From Congeria kusceri (Eukaryota > Mollusca > Bivalvia > Myida > Dreissenidae): a stretch of DNA of 64,000 nt. The position numbers were made by a program, and so were the translations under genes. Shown here in pieces: positions 47,099 to 59,810 of this stretch; the stretch's first letter is position 1, and each line of letters begins with the position of its first letter. Location: NCBI GenBank assembly GCA_027627225.1, contig CM051024.1, positions 40,045,225-40,109,224 of the forward strand. The letters are read 5' to 3'. The notes below the pieces were generated by a model, which worked only from the letters and a program-made list of their open reading frames with translations, was not told the DNA's origin and searched no databases.

Positions 47099-50000
47099 AA
47101 TATATTTTAATCGTCAATTCACAAAACTTTGTTACATCCGGTTTAGTTTACACCTATTTATTTGAGCTCGATTGTGTCGAAAGCCTGAGGCGTATTGGGA
47201 CACTCTCGAGTCCGTTTCCTGGGTAAAACCAGTACTTGCGGTTTAATTAACATATTTCTCTTGCCAAGGATGGTATTTAATTTATATACTTAAAAAAATA
47301 CCTTATTCGGAAATTAAGAAAAATATGAAAATCTTAAATTTTAGTATTGGATTTTTTGACAAAGAAATGCACTGTTTAAAGATTCTGACACTGAAGTTAG
47401 AATATAATAATTATATTCAAATTTCATATTTGTAATTATTACAAATACATCAGTTCTTGCACATGTTCCGAATCATCGTCATGTATTAAACACAAATTAT
47501 ATTTGTTGATTTTTTTTTTCTACTTAAGTTAAGAATAACTTAAGAATCTTTCTAAATATGTACCTATGAAGACTGTTCACGTAAGATTTGAAATTCCTTC
47601 ATGCAATATAATACTTGTAAGTTGTACATCGAAACACGTACAATTAAAACAGCATTATGCGACTTTAAACTATGCATATATATTACTGATATCTTGTATG
47701 GAGCGTTACGATTTTAATATTATTCATGCAATGGTGTTTAAAATGTTATTGCGAACGGTGTTTACTTGCAGTAATTTATTTTGGTCAGGCAAGTGAATTT
47801 ATAACAGACTTGGGTTAATATTTGTTAAAGCCGCAGTCCACATAATATGATTCAGTACATCTTATAATTGGCATTAATTCTAATGAACGTTAATGACGTT
47901 TATTCGACTGAAAACTGTTTCTTGTTTAAGAAAGGCATTTTATATGTCTATGTTCTAAAACGCTGGGTACGAACGGAATATACACTAATGTACATGCTGA
48001 TTTACTCCAGAGGCATCACTAGCTATCGCATACAGATAACTATATGATACGAAATTACCAAAAGGTCATTATTTTAACGATTTCAATGCGTATTTTTTTT
48101 TGCATTTTGATCGGTCAGATGTCCATTAGAAACGATTTCTGCAAAGTTTAATTTTTATTAACATATTTCTGGACTGTTGCTTTAAAGATTCTTATATGTT
48201 GTTTTCTTCAACAATAATGGGAAATATTAAATAAGATAGGCTTAAAATTAGGTCATCGGATATGGCATCTTTATTAACTAAATATAAGAGGTATTTTATT
48301 GTGTTAAGTTAGAAGTTCTATCGAAAAAAAATCATTCATTAAATATATATATATGTTCTACTGCTGTTGTTTTTGTCAAAATGGGTATGTGTTTTTGAGA
48401 CGGAATTTCTAATTCTGGGCCAAGTGTGAGGTTCGGGCGCCCATAAATCGGTTTAAACCCCCAATTCTTTGCATTGACCGTTCCAAGGCGGTGACCCCAG
48501 TTTTATTCATGTGTGTTTTGTGTTTGTTATGTGTTTTTGAGATGTGCTGTATTGTTTTTGGCAATTGTTGATATTTCGAGGCAGTATGATGTATATAACA
48601 TACGCCACGAAGTTTGAAGCTTTCTTTACTATTCATATTCATATTCATACCTGATGAAGACTATTAGTGAATTGGAGTTTGTCTGTTTTCTTCATTTAAG
48701 TTTTCTTTACAACACTAGACTGTGGCAACAACCGTCGCAATCTATAATTTGATAACATATGGCGTTTCCAAAAACATGCCTTTAAACATTAACTTTATTT
48801 GGTTTAGTCATTTCTGGGTTAGCTATGAATATACATTAATACAAGTCAGTATATTTTAAGTTACATGTACACTTTGAACACCAAGTGTAAATGCCTAAAT
48901 AGTATGAGAGTTAAATGCTCATTACGCTCAAAATACGGAAGTATGAAACAGCGCACTGTGCTTTAACATGGATGAAATGGATTTAATTCGTAGATAAAAT
49001 TAAATCCAGTACTAGCAATCAAAAACCGGGGTCAAGATTCAAAATTGAGGAAGTTCCAAATCGGTACAAACTAATACTTCATCGCTATCTTAAAAGAAGC
49101 GTTTTTTGGTGTTTGTTATGTCTTGTGTTTGATATGCGATAAATATTTTGGCACAATACATCGAGATACATACTAATGTTTTAACAATATCTCAATGAAA
49201 ATGTGGAGCAGTTGAAAAAACGGGGACACATAGCTGAAAATCTTTGATTGATATACAACCTCTTCGGGTTGAAATCGCTGGTTTAAATACAACACATCAA
49301 CTGTGCCTACTGTAGTTTTAAAAATGCCTCAATAAATATTGTTTGTATTCACATACCTGACCAACTTCTGGCACCGCGCCCGTAGCTGGAAGTCATTCGG
49401 CGAACAAATCTTGGTAATCGCTACTGAATGTGTCCACCATCCAGGTCGAAAAGAGTTTAGGTTAGGTGTCAATTATACCCCACACCTCACCCTAACCCTA
49501 ACCCCCACCTTCGATACCTGACTTAAACGGTTTGAAATAAATTAAATGTTGGATGTTTACACATAAACAGAAAAAAAATCATCCGTTTTCGATACCTGAC
49601 GTTATGATGTTATCACAAATCTTACGTTAAATAACGTCGATTACGTCACGTAAATGATCAACATATTGGCGCCAAAATGTAACTCCTTGAATGACGTTGC
49701 AATATAGCTTTTGCTTTCAGTCTATAATAATTACTCGCAACATGCCTTAACATCGTACTATATTTTTCAACGGGGTCAAAAAAAATTCGGCAACAACTAA
49801 TTTTGTAAAATCTACATCAATAAAAAAAATCACATCAGCTGTTGGTTTGTTTGTTTTAAGATGAATACATGTATGGTCGACCTTCAAGTTATTGTGGCAT
49901 ACACAGTTTTCGGGATATTTTGCATTGTCACCGCTCACGTCGTCGCACAACTTATTATGTAGCTTAGTACCACAAAAACAAGGTGGACCATCATATAAAA

Positions 50001-50600
50001 TAAAACAATACATGATAATACGTAACCGATTTCCAGTATAAACCTGTTTGTTACAGGAAATATGAAAACCACATATATACTTTTAATAGACAAATTGATT
50101 GATTTTTCGTGTCCATTTCATACACAGGCGAAATAATTAATCAAAGTTAAATACTGAAAATGCTCCGCTATCTGCGTCTCTTTACCTTTGTACTTGAAGT
50201 ACGCGGGGTACCACGTGCAATACTTGCAGCTGCATACAATGACAGATCAGTTATTGTCTCAAGCATTGTTCGGCGTAGCTGTCTAAGATCACTTTTGACC
50301 TAGATTTCTTGCGATAATTATGCAGCGGGAAAATTGAATGCCAATAGAATTGGGCACATTTTCTAATTTTAGGGAATGCAAACATCAAACAAAGGTTTAA
50401 CGTATACCCATAACTGTTGCATACTTTTCGGGATTAGACATTTACATAATTGTTTACATAAAGCGGTTAAATTAAAGTTAGAAACATATCTTCGACATAC
50501 ACTCTAGACATGAACATAATTATGAACAATTTTACTCATTGTATGTGATGATCATAATGTTATATTCATTCACATAATGAAATAACTGTATTGTTTAGTC
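47099..50600. other. Long stretch without recognised gene
   Basis: 48410-48510 holds GGTTCGGGCGCCCATAAATC and CATTGACCGTTCCAAGGCGG, which look like a conserved dispersed-repeat tail rather than a gene. 49489-49506 has two and a half CCCTAA units. No splice-consistent coding sequence was found. Confidence 0.35.
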
Positions 50601-50611
50601 GACATAATCGG

Positions 50612-50692
50612 CGCGCTCTATAAATAGCAATTACAATGCTACAATTCACGGGGACGACAGTCGAGTTCAGCTCGCAAGCACAAAATATAAAG
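50612..50692 (+). promoter_or_regulatory. Candidate TATA promoter and first exon
   Basis: TATAAATAG at 50620-50628 is followed about 30 bases later by ACAGTCGAGTTCAGCTCG, which contains an initiator-like TCAGTT-related stretch. A possible donor GTAAAATTC follows at 50694. Local composition is less AT-rich than the flanks. No downstream coding exon was recognised, so this is tentative. Confidence 0.3.
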
Positions 50693-50960
50693 TGGTAAAA
50701 TTCTGGTACAATAAGAAATAACTGTTGACTTTTTTTATCTTTTTAAACAATTTAAAACAAAATAAACTTTAAATGAACCAGCCACAGACTTAAGGAATTT
50801 GACGATTTTAAGGAATTGACTTAAGTTTTCACTAAGGACCTTTGTGCATATAGACCCTGGTATCGAATGACACTATAGTTTTAAATCGTACACAGATGAC
50901 AACATATGTTTTGCATCGCTAATATACACATAAATATGTCGTTTTATTTAAGGGATTTAT

Positions 50961-51122
50961 TCGTCCCGGATTAGCCTGTGCAGTGCGCACAGGATTTATG
51001 TTTAGGAGATACTTCCTTGAAACAGAAAATACCATAAAAGCGGAAAGTGTCGCCCTGGATTAGCCTGTGCAGACTGCTTTACGCACATGCATTAAGCCCG
51101 GTTTTGCCACGACACGTCTCAT
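50961..51122. mobile_element. Foldback element copy 10 (deleted)
   Basis: TCGTCCCGGATTAGCCTGTG, the TTCCTTGAAACAGAAAATAC centre and GCCACGACACGTCTCA remain. The outer left arm and parts of both inner hairpins are missing. Confidence 0.85.
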
Positions 51123-52719
51123 TTCATTTAACCATGTATTCATTGCGTTTCAATGTAATGGGTTGTTCATTGCATACACTTTTTGCGATACATCGTGTTT
51201 CATTATTCACTTATTTAATACTGTTTTAATAATTATTGTAAAAAACATGTATTTCCCTTTATATGACATATGGATGAATTTAACAAATCATTAATCCAGA
51301 TGAACGATAAAACACCCACGTGTCTCGAGTCATTTTGCGTTCATTAAATACATCTTCATTAAAGAAAAATGAATGAGTTGTGCTGCCAATGCAGTTGAGA
51401 AAGGGAAAATTTGAAATCTTTTATTTCAAAAGCATATACATGTATGTACATGTAGCACTCTTAAAAACAAAATTTTGTCATAGTAAGCAAAAATCGCCAA
51501 AAATAGTGACAATGCATAATTGTGCTGATTAGAGAGTCGTAATAACCGTTTTTTATTTGGGTTATTGCGATTTGTTCGAGCAATAATCACAGGCTTTCAT
51601 TTAATTTAAACTTTCTTCATGAGTAGTCACAGTTTCGCTTAATACAACGCATTTAATTGCATTTATCACTGTGTATACATTAAGACAATGTGCATTTTGC
51701 AATCAATTAGCCAATAAAAATATTTCCGAAATTCAATTGCCCAGAACTTATGATAAAATCAATCACATCACCGTACATCGATTTACATTGAATATGTAAA
51801 TTGCATAATAAGCAGACTTCAGACTTGCACACACATGGCGAGAGATATCTTAATTCGAGACGACGTCAATGAAACGAATCAGCAAACATTGTCCACATCA
51901 CGCACAGCCATCAGACATATAACATAAATAAAAGCACACTGTCTAAGTGATAGTATATGATACCTTCATATGATATTATGAAAATTTGGATACAAAAATA
52001 TGTATATGATTCAGGGGTAAACGAGTTTTGTGAGCGGTTGGTAAGCATAATTATGATATAATGATATTCGAGGATTCAGCAAAATATATATTCCGTTGAA
52101 AGCCAAAAGGGCCTATCAGCCTTCTTTGCATATTAGCTGATTGGCCCATTTGGCAATCAATGGACGAAATTATAAATCAATGAAACCATGCTGGTAAGTG
52201 GACGTCTTCACCAATGTGCTGCTTCTATGATGACAACGAATTGTAAGACAAAAGTAGTTAAAACATTTTGAACTTTAGAAAACACTATTGGACTTTGAAT
52301 AAGATAATATGACTCATTATTTTTGTAACAAATATTTGCCTTCTTAATTGTTACCGTATGCGCATGTTTGAAAGAAATTCGTCTATAGTAAAGCTTGGCC
52401 GATTATTGAGAATTCAACCATATCCCACATCTTCCGTCTGACACACATTGTGCGATTGATTGAATCATAGTAGCCCGTTAAATCTTCATTATTGCTTTTA
52501 ATGTTGATGATCTATTCACCTTGCTTAAAACACGAAACTCGTTCCAGAAATATTTTGTAATGAAGCGAATGAAGTCAGTATATGCATTTAAACTGGTTTT
52601 TAGATGATATGATTATTATGATCGAACATGTTTCTGTCCCTTAATATGTTACTAATTACTTTACTATTGGATTTAATTTTTGGAAATATTGTGTAATATT
52701 AATGACATAAAACATGTCA
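51123..52719. other. Stretch without recognised gene
   Basis: AT-rich. No exon, element end or repeat recognised. Confidence 0.4.
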
Positions 52720-53926
52720 ACCTACATTGCTGATCTTATTGGTTCTGTTTGCAATGCATGTCTGACAAACCTTTATGGAAATAATCACCTACATTGCTGA
52801 TCTTATTGGTTCTGTTTGCAATGCATGTCTGACATACCTTTATGGAAATAATCACCTACATTGCTGATCTTATTGGTTCTGTTTGCAATGCATGTCTGAC
52901 AAACCTTTATGGAAATAATCACCTACATTGCTGATCTTATTGGTTCTGTTTGCAATGCATGTCTGACAAACCTTTATGGAAATAATCACCTACATTGCTG
53001 ATCTTATTTGTTCTGTTTGCAATGCAGTCTGACATACCTTTATGGAAATAATCACCTACATTGCTGATCTTATTGGTTCTGTTTGCAATGCATGTCTGAC
53101 ATACCTTTATGGAAATAATCACCTACATTGCTGATCTTATTTGTTCTGTTTGCAATGCATGTCTGACAAACCTTTATGGAAATAATCACCTACATTGCTG
53201 ATCTTATTGGTTCTGTTTGCAATGCATGTCTGACATACCTTTATGGAAATAATCACCTACATTGCTGGTCTTATTGGTTCTGTTTGCAATGCATGTCTGA
53301 CATACCTTTATGGAAATAATCACCTACATTGCTGGTCTTATTTGTTCTGTTTGCAATGCATGTCTGACAAACCTTTATGGAAATAATCACCAAACATTGC
53401 TGATCTTATTGGTTCTGTTTGCAATGCATGTCTGACAAACCTTTATGGAAATAATCACCTACATTGCTGGTCTTATTGGTTCTGTTTGCAATGCATGTCT
53501 GACAAACCTTTATGGAAATAATCACCTACATTGCTGATCTTATTGGTTCTGTTTGCAATGCATGTCTGACAAACCTTTATGGAAATAATCACCTACATTG
53601 CTGATCTTATTGGTTCTGTTTGCAATGCATGTCTGACAAACCTTTATGGAAATAATCACCTACATTGCTGGTCTTATTGGTTCTGTTTGCAATGCATGTC
53701 TGACAAACCTTTATGGAAATAATCACCTACATTGCTGATCTTATTGGTTCTGTTTGCAATGCATGTCTGACAAACCTTTATGGAAATAATCACCTACATT
53801 GCTGATCTTATTGGTTCTGTTTGCAATGCATGTCTGACAAACCTTTATGGAAATAATCACCTACATTGCTGATCTTATTGGTTCTGTTTGCAATGCAGTC
53901 TGACAAACCTTTATGGAAATAATCAT
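52720..53926. repeat. 67-bp satellite, 18 tandem copies
   Basis: The unit starts CCTACATTGCTGATCTTATT and ends TTTATGGAAATAATCA. Eighteen copies are head to tail with over 95 percent identity. Variant sites are A/G in CTGATC, G/T in TTGGTT, and A/T in GACAAACC. Unit length is not a multiple of three, so it is noncoding. There are no spacers, which rules out a CRISPR array. Confidence 0.97.
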
Positions 53927-54762
53927 GTAATAGCATTATTACTTTACAAAAATGTTCAGAGATTCCATTGTTGTTGTCATTTGTGATTCGTCGTCGTCGT
54001 CGTCGAACTGATTATGCAAAACTTAATACCAAAATTTGTTTTGTTTATTCGCCACAATTCTGTGACAAATAGAGTAAAAACTCGTCCCAACACAGTAGTA
54101 GACATGGCCTAAAGCCTAAATAAAAACTGCAAGAGTGCACCTCACAACACTTAGGCATTCGTATTTTCAGAATGACACAGAACTTTGGTATTCCGTTGCT
54201 CTCATTTTCGTTCAACTATAGAATTATTATGCAGTGACTGTTCATCATATTTAATTACTTTTTTTAAAATTTAAATTACACTCGTATGTGTTAATTGCAA
54301 TTTACGACAGCTGTATGCTCCTTTAAAGACCCTGATGCTTGGCATTTATATTTTCAATGCGCTGAGCCCTTGTAATATGTCTTTGGGTTTTGTTCTGTTT
54401 CGTATATTTCGTGGGGTGTATTGTGAAGGCATATTTGTCTTGAATAAAGGGTCATTAGTTGTAAATACAAGTTTACCATATGCTGTTGCACTTGGAGGTT
54501 CATGCGTATTCGTTTACTTCAATATTTTTTAGAAGTTAGTACCCTGATAGTGTTGCTTTTGAATTGTAAATACGCAATAGTTGCGTAATTGCTTCGTGAT
54601 GAAACATTTCATCCACTGAGTATATATGCAGTTTCAATTTGAAAGTCGTTACAATTCAGGTGTGAAATTGACATAATTTGTGTAGACGCCATGTCATGTT
54701 TCAAATATCTTACGTCAATCAATTATTGTAATTATTTAAATGTTACGGAATCCGGTTAGTGC
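53927..54762. other. Gap between two satellite arrays
   Basis: AT-rich sequence with a short CGT run at 53988-54005 and a small plus-strand ORF at 54335-54532 of no known family. Confidence 0.4.
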
Positions 54763-56520
54763 CAAATTGGGCGATGTCGGCGGTAAAAACTGATAAAGGG
54801 GCGTTGTCGGCGGTAAATTTTGATAACCTGAGCGTTGTCATCAGCAAAATCTGAAAAAGTGGGCTGTGTCGTCGGTACAGACTGAAAAATTGGGCGTGTC
54901 GGCGGTAAAAACTAAAACAGGGTCGTTGTCGGCGGTAAAAAATGAAAACCAGGGCTTTGTCGTCAGCAAAATCTGAAAAAATGGGCGGTGTCGTCGGTGC
55001 AAACTGAACAAGTGGGCGGTGTCGTCGGTAAAGACTGAAAAAGGGGCGTTGTCGGCTGCAAAAAATTTAAACCTGGGCTTTGTCGTCAGCAAAATCTGAA
55101 AAAAAGGGGCGGTGTCGTCGGTACAAACTGAACAAGTGGGCGGTGACGTCGGTAAAAACTGAAAAAGGGGAGTTGTCGGAAGTAAATATTGAAAACATGG
55201 GCGTTGTCGTCAGCAAAATCTGAAAAAATGGGCGGTGTCGTCGGTACAAACTGAAAAGTGGGCGTTGACGGCTGCAAAAAAATAAAACCTGGGCTTTGTC
55301 GTCAGCAAAATCTGAAAAAAATGGGCTGTGTCGTCGGTACAAACTGAACAAGTGGGCGATGTTGATGGTAAAAACTGATAAAGGGGCGTTGTCGGCGGTA
55401 AAAAATGAAAACCAGGGCGTTGTCGACAGCTAAATCTGAAAAAAATTGGCGGTGTCGTCGGTATAAACTGAAAAAGTGGGCGATGTCGGCGGTAACAACT
55501 GAAAAAGGGGAGTTGTCGGAAGTAAATATTGAAAACCTGGGCGTTGTCGTCAGCAAAATCTGAAAAAATGGGCGGTGTCGTCGGTACAAACTGAAAAGTG
55601 GGCGGTGACGTCGGTAGAAACTGAAAATGTGGTCGATGTCGCCGGTAAAAACTGAAAAAGGGGCTTTGTCGACAGTAAAAACTGAAAACCTGGGCGTTGA
55701 CATCAGCAAAATCTGAAAAAGGGGCGTTGTCGGCGGTAAAAATAAAAACCAGGGCTTTGTTGTCAGCAAAATCTGAAAAAATGGGCGGTGTCGTCGGTAC
55801 AAACTGAAAAAGTGGGCGATGTCGGCGGTAAAAACTGAAAAAGGGGCGTTGTCGGCGGTAAATATTGAAAACCTGGCCGTTGTCGTCAGCAAAATCTGAA
55901 AAAATGGGCGGTATCGACGTGACAGACTGAAAAAGTGGGCGGTGTCGTCGGTACAAAGTGAAAAATTTGGCGATGGTCGGCTTTGAAAACTGATAAAGGG
56001 GCGTTGTCGGCGGTAAATTTTGAAAACCTGAGCACATCAGCAAAATCTGAAAAAATGGGCTGTGTCGTAGGTACAGACTGAAAAATTGGGCGATGTCGGC
56101 GGTAAAAACTGATATGGGGTCGTTGTCGGCGGTAAAAAATGAAAACCAGGGCTTTTGTCGTCAGCAAAATCTGAAAAAAATGGGCGGTGTCGTCGGTGAA
56201 AAAATGAAAAATTCGGCGATGTCGGCCGTAAAAACTGATAAAGGGGCGTTGTCGGCGGTAAATTTTGAAAACCTGAGCGTTGTCATCAGCAAAATCTGAA
56301 AAAGTGGGCTGTGTCGTCGGTACAGACTGAAAAATTGGGCGGTGACGTCGGTAGAAACTGAAAATGTGGTCGATGTCGCCTGTAAAAACTGAAAAAGGGG
56401 CTTTGTCGACGGTAAAAACTGAAAACCTGGGCGTTGACATCAGTAAAAGCTGAAAAAGTGGGCGTTGTCACCGATAAATACTTAAAATGTGCGTTGTCGT
56501 TGGTAAACTTGAAAACTGGT
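54763..56520. repeat. 30-31-bp minisatellite with 123-bp higher-order unit
   Basis: Four sub-units recur in order. They read TAAAAACTGAAAAAGGGGCG, TAAATATTGAAAACCTGGGC, CAAAATCTGAAAAAATGGGC and TACAAACTGAAAAAGTGGGC, each ending in GTCGGCG- or GTCGTC-like sequence. Their sum (30+31+31+31) is 123 bp, or 41 codons, so minus-strand frames stay open for up to 277 residues as 41-residue repeats (FYRRHRPLFQF, PTTPPIFSDF). No start context or homology suggests a real protein. Confidence 0.93.
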
Positions 56521-57688
56521 CTTTATATATCTTTACTTCTACATGTGTAAGTTGACCTGGTGATAGTTCTTTTTAAATAAAATAAATGTACACAATTTTA
56601 CAACAGGGGAGTAAATCTTAACAGTTAAACGAGAAATGACGAGTACACAAAACGGACGACTGGCACCTTACATTTCGGACTAACATTTCGGTTTATTGGA
56701 CAAGTACAGGTGTATGGAAACAATTACACATTACCAATCTCATTTGTATGCAGTGTCTTCAGTTGTTGACAAATATCACACTTGCTTGAAAAGTAGTCTT
56801 ATTTGAACTTCAAAACTTCACTTCAGGTGTGAGCACGTTAATGCATTACATTCGGTCAGTTTACAATATGCAGGACCTTCCCCAGGCTGTGTTAGCGCCC
56901 CGGTGCCGGGGCGCTTAAATTTTAACTTGAACATATCAGAGGCGCCTAAAATTGCTGTTGCGCTTATAAATATCGCCCGGGGCACGTATATTTTACAAAT
57001 TAATAAGCTATGTGGACTGCAGCAGACCGACAATTCCTGCTGTGATTGCTAATCTCTTACGTCACCATGGCCGTTTTTCACTCGAGAAACATGTATACGA
57101 CTCAATCAAGTCGGTGAATGATCAAAGCGAGTGTCACTTTGCAGAAAATTTTAACAATTTATAGTTGTTCCTAACCCCCAATGAGCGGCAATTACCGTGA
57201 AACACCGCCTCGTAGGTGGAGTTTCATCATGCAGTATAGGGTTGTCAATAATTTTTGACTGAATGTAACCGGCTAGGATACCCTGGGGTATTGTAAGAAC
57301 CCACCCACATTACATTTTTTTGTATGTAATTAAATCAATATTCCTGATTTGAACAAAGAAGTTCATGAAAAACACGAAACGTTATATCTTGACATTAGTC
57401 TTTTTTAAACTACTGAAAGAGCGTGACGTCATGAAGTAGCTTTTTATCTGATACTGCAAACTGGAGAATCCTAAACCCGAGAATTGCAATAAATGGGGAA
57501 TTCATAAACTTACTGCTCATTAAATCCTGCTATTATTTTCTGACAATGTTAATTCGTTAAATTTGCCTGACAAAGTCATGTATCAATTATGTTTACGTAC
57601 ATTACTAGTATTTAGCTCATTCATGTATCACTGGTGAAAACATGGGGCGGTATATGATCGGTTTATTCACGGTACAGATAGTATATAA
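56521..57688. other. Stretch without recognised gene
   Basis: It contains a perfect GC hairpin at 56895-56914 (GCGCCCCGG TG CCGGGGCGC). No coding exon recognised. Confidence 0.4.
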
Positions 57689-57835
57689 ATATTGACTTCA
57701 TTGAGGGTGACAATGCGTCTTGTCAACCCGAGGCAACACTGTCGACAGAGGCTTTAGCCGAGGTCGAATAGCCGAGGTCGACAGTGTTTGTCGAGGGTTG
57801 ACGAGACGCACTGTCACCCTCAAGGAAGTCAATAT
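57689..57835. mobile_element. 147-bp foldback element
   Basis: The two halves pair over about 55 bp: ATATTGACTTCATTGAGGGT at left, ACCCTCAAGGAAGTCAATAT at right. The short loop is GC-rich and contains GCCGAGGTCGA twice. It is unrelated to the ten-copy foldback family. Confidence 0.8.
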
Positions 57836-59220
57836 TAATGTTATTATATCGGACAATCCCGGATCATTTGCGTACCGGGCGACATAGCGGTAGCGGGCGA
57901 CATTGCCGGGCGACATATCAAATTGTTGCCCGCTGCAGTTTATATGCATTATATAGAGAAATAATCAAGTGAGGTATAATAATAAATTAATAATTATTAT
58001 TGAGTTTATCTCAAATTAAATTTGGGGGCCGATACTTTTTCTTATAGTGTCCGAAAAATCTAGTGTCCGAGAAGTCTCCTTAGTAGGAACCGAAAAATAT
58101 GGGGTCCGAGAAGTCTCCTTAGTAGGAAACGAAAAATATATGGGGTCCGTGAAGTCACAGCTTGGTCCTCTTGTATTATATTAAGGGCAAGAAATTGACA
58201 TCTCAATATTAATTTCTACGCCGATTGTCTTTTTTAAAGACATTTCTTGTTTATCTTGTTCAACTTCAACGTGGTTAATAGTAATCCATGGATAAACTCG
58301 TGCAAATGAAGTATATACTTAAATAGTTCGCTATCATAAGGAGAACGGGTTAAGAATTGTTAAAGTTTTAATGATAGGATAAAGAAACTGTGCATACACA
58401 TATAACAACAGGAGAAAAACAATACATGTATAATTAATATAAACTCCAATCAATATTAAATCACAGTCTACAATCACACATAAATGTCATGCATATTTTA
58501 TAACAATAAATTAGTATTTATAATTCAAGTATATTGTAATAATAAAGAATACAGCATATATTGGGACGGAAGTTAGCATCAGAATTAATGCTCGGATGAA
58601 AAAAAAACAACAACATCATACTAGGCATACTAAACGCATTATGTAGGGCATGTAATTGCCTTTATGTTGACATTATTGCTGTGTGTTTAAGTAAAGGCGT
58701 ATTGCGACAATGTTTTGCTGTTGTTGTCGGTGGTGGTGTTTCAAAAATAAATAAGATACGTCGTATTGAGTAGTCTATTTGTATATCAATCATCTCCCAT
58801 TTGTAGTATTTTAATTTCTACGTAACACTCAATAAATTGTCACGTGTCATCAACAAAACTGGCCAAAACGAAAGCGACAAAAACAAGGAAACTAAAATCG
58901 TAATACCATTTGCAATTAACATAAAAAATAAAGAGTAAAGTCATGCAATATAATGGTTGACACACAAAGAATTTGGACACATAAAACACGTTTATTGATA
59001 AACATATACTACTAAGACGCGATAGTACTAAGACTCGAATGTTAAAAATATACAAAGGTTACGTATAAGTAACATGACAGTAGCAACAAAACAAAGGTGA
59101 GTGGTTGGACACCATAAACAGACAGGCCGACAAACAAGATATAAGAATGGTGCTCTAGCAATAAAAATGTGACATGTTGTAACAGTGACGTCAGTAAAAT
59201 TTACACCGCTTCGTGTTAAA
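57836..59220. other. Stretch without recognised gene
   Basis: Apart from the 40-bp repeat at 58045-58156 nothing is recognised. Short ORFs have no known motifs. Confidence 0.4.
58045..58156. repeat. 40-bp tandem repeat, about 2.5 copies
   Basis: GTCCGAGAAGTCTCCTTAGT then AGGAACCGAAAAATATGGG is repeated from 58063 and 58102, with partial copies on each side. Confidence 0.9.
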
Positions 59221-59223
59221 TAA

Positions 59224-59810
59224 GGCCGCTTTTCCATATGTCCGCATCCGCATCCGTATCCGCATGAATTACAATACGGACGTGCTTTTTCGCATTTACA
59301 ATCAAATAACTTAGTTGTGTTCTTATATCAAACAAGTAAATTTGCCTGGGAAAGAATTATTTAAACTTTTGTTATATTGTCGACTGTGAAACTTATGCAA
59401 ATGTGCAACAATTATTAACAAATTGTGGAGTGAAAACACTTTTGCACCATTTATATCTACGGAATCAACCATGATTCAACAAATAATACTCGTCAATACT
59501 GAGTTATTATGTTCAAGGGGTCTTACATAAATCTTGCGTTATTCGGGAATTTCTGTACAAATTATGCTATTTTCACAATGTTTTATGTCTAAAATTCTTT
59601 CGTTCAATTTGTTGAGTGAGGTACAATGTCGTCCGCATCCGCATACAATCGCTCACGGAGCGATTTTTGCGGACGGCTTTTGTTGATGCGCTTTGCGGAT
59701 ACGGATTGCGGACATATGGAAACGGTTCAACTGTTTTCAACTTGTTCGATTTTTTGCGGATGCGGATTTGCGCAATGCGGATGCCGATACGGACATATGG
59801 AAAAGCGGCC
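59224..59810. mobile_element. PIF/Harbinger-like MITE
   Basis: The TIR GGCCGCTTTTCCATATGTCC is perfect for 20 bp at both ends and continues in degenerate form as ATCCGCATCCG-type repeats. The element is 587 bp with TAA on each flank (59221-59223 and 59811-59813), the 3-bp TWA target typical of PIF/Harbinger. It has no transposase. Confidence 0.75.

Noticed and set aside
49489..49506. Interstitial telomeric repeat
   Set aside because: Only about two and a half CCCTAA units, compatible with chance or repeat-tail sequence.
52720..53926. CRISPR-like regular repeats
   Set aside because: Units are contiguous with no spacers and the genome is eukaryotic. It is a satellite.
55210..56043. 277-residue minus-strand ORF
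   Set aside because: It is a translation of the 123-bp minisatellite. Overlapping ORFs exist in other frames, and there is no known domain or gene context.
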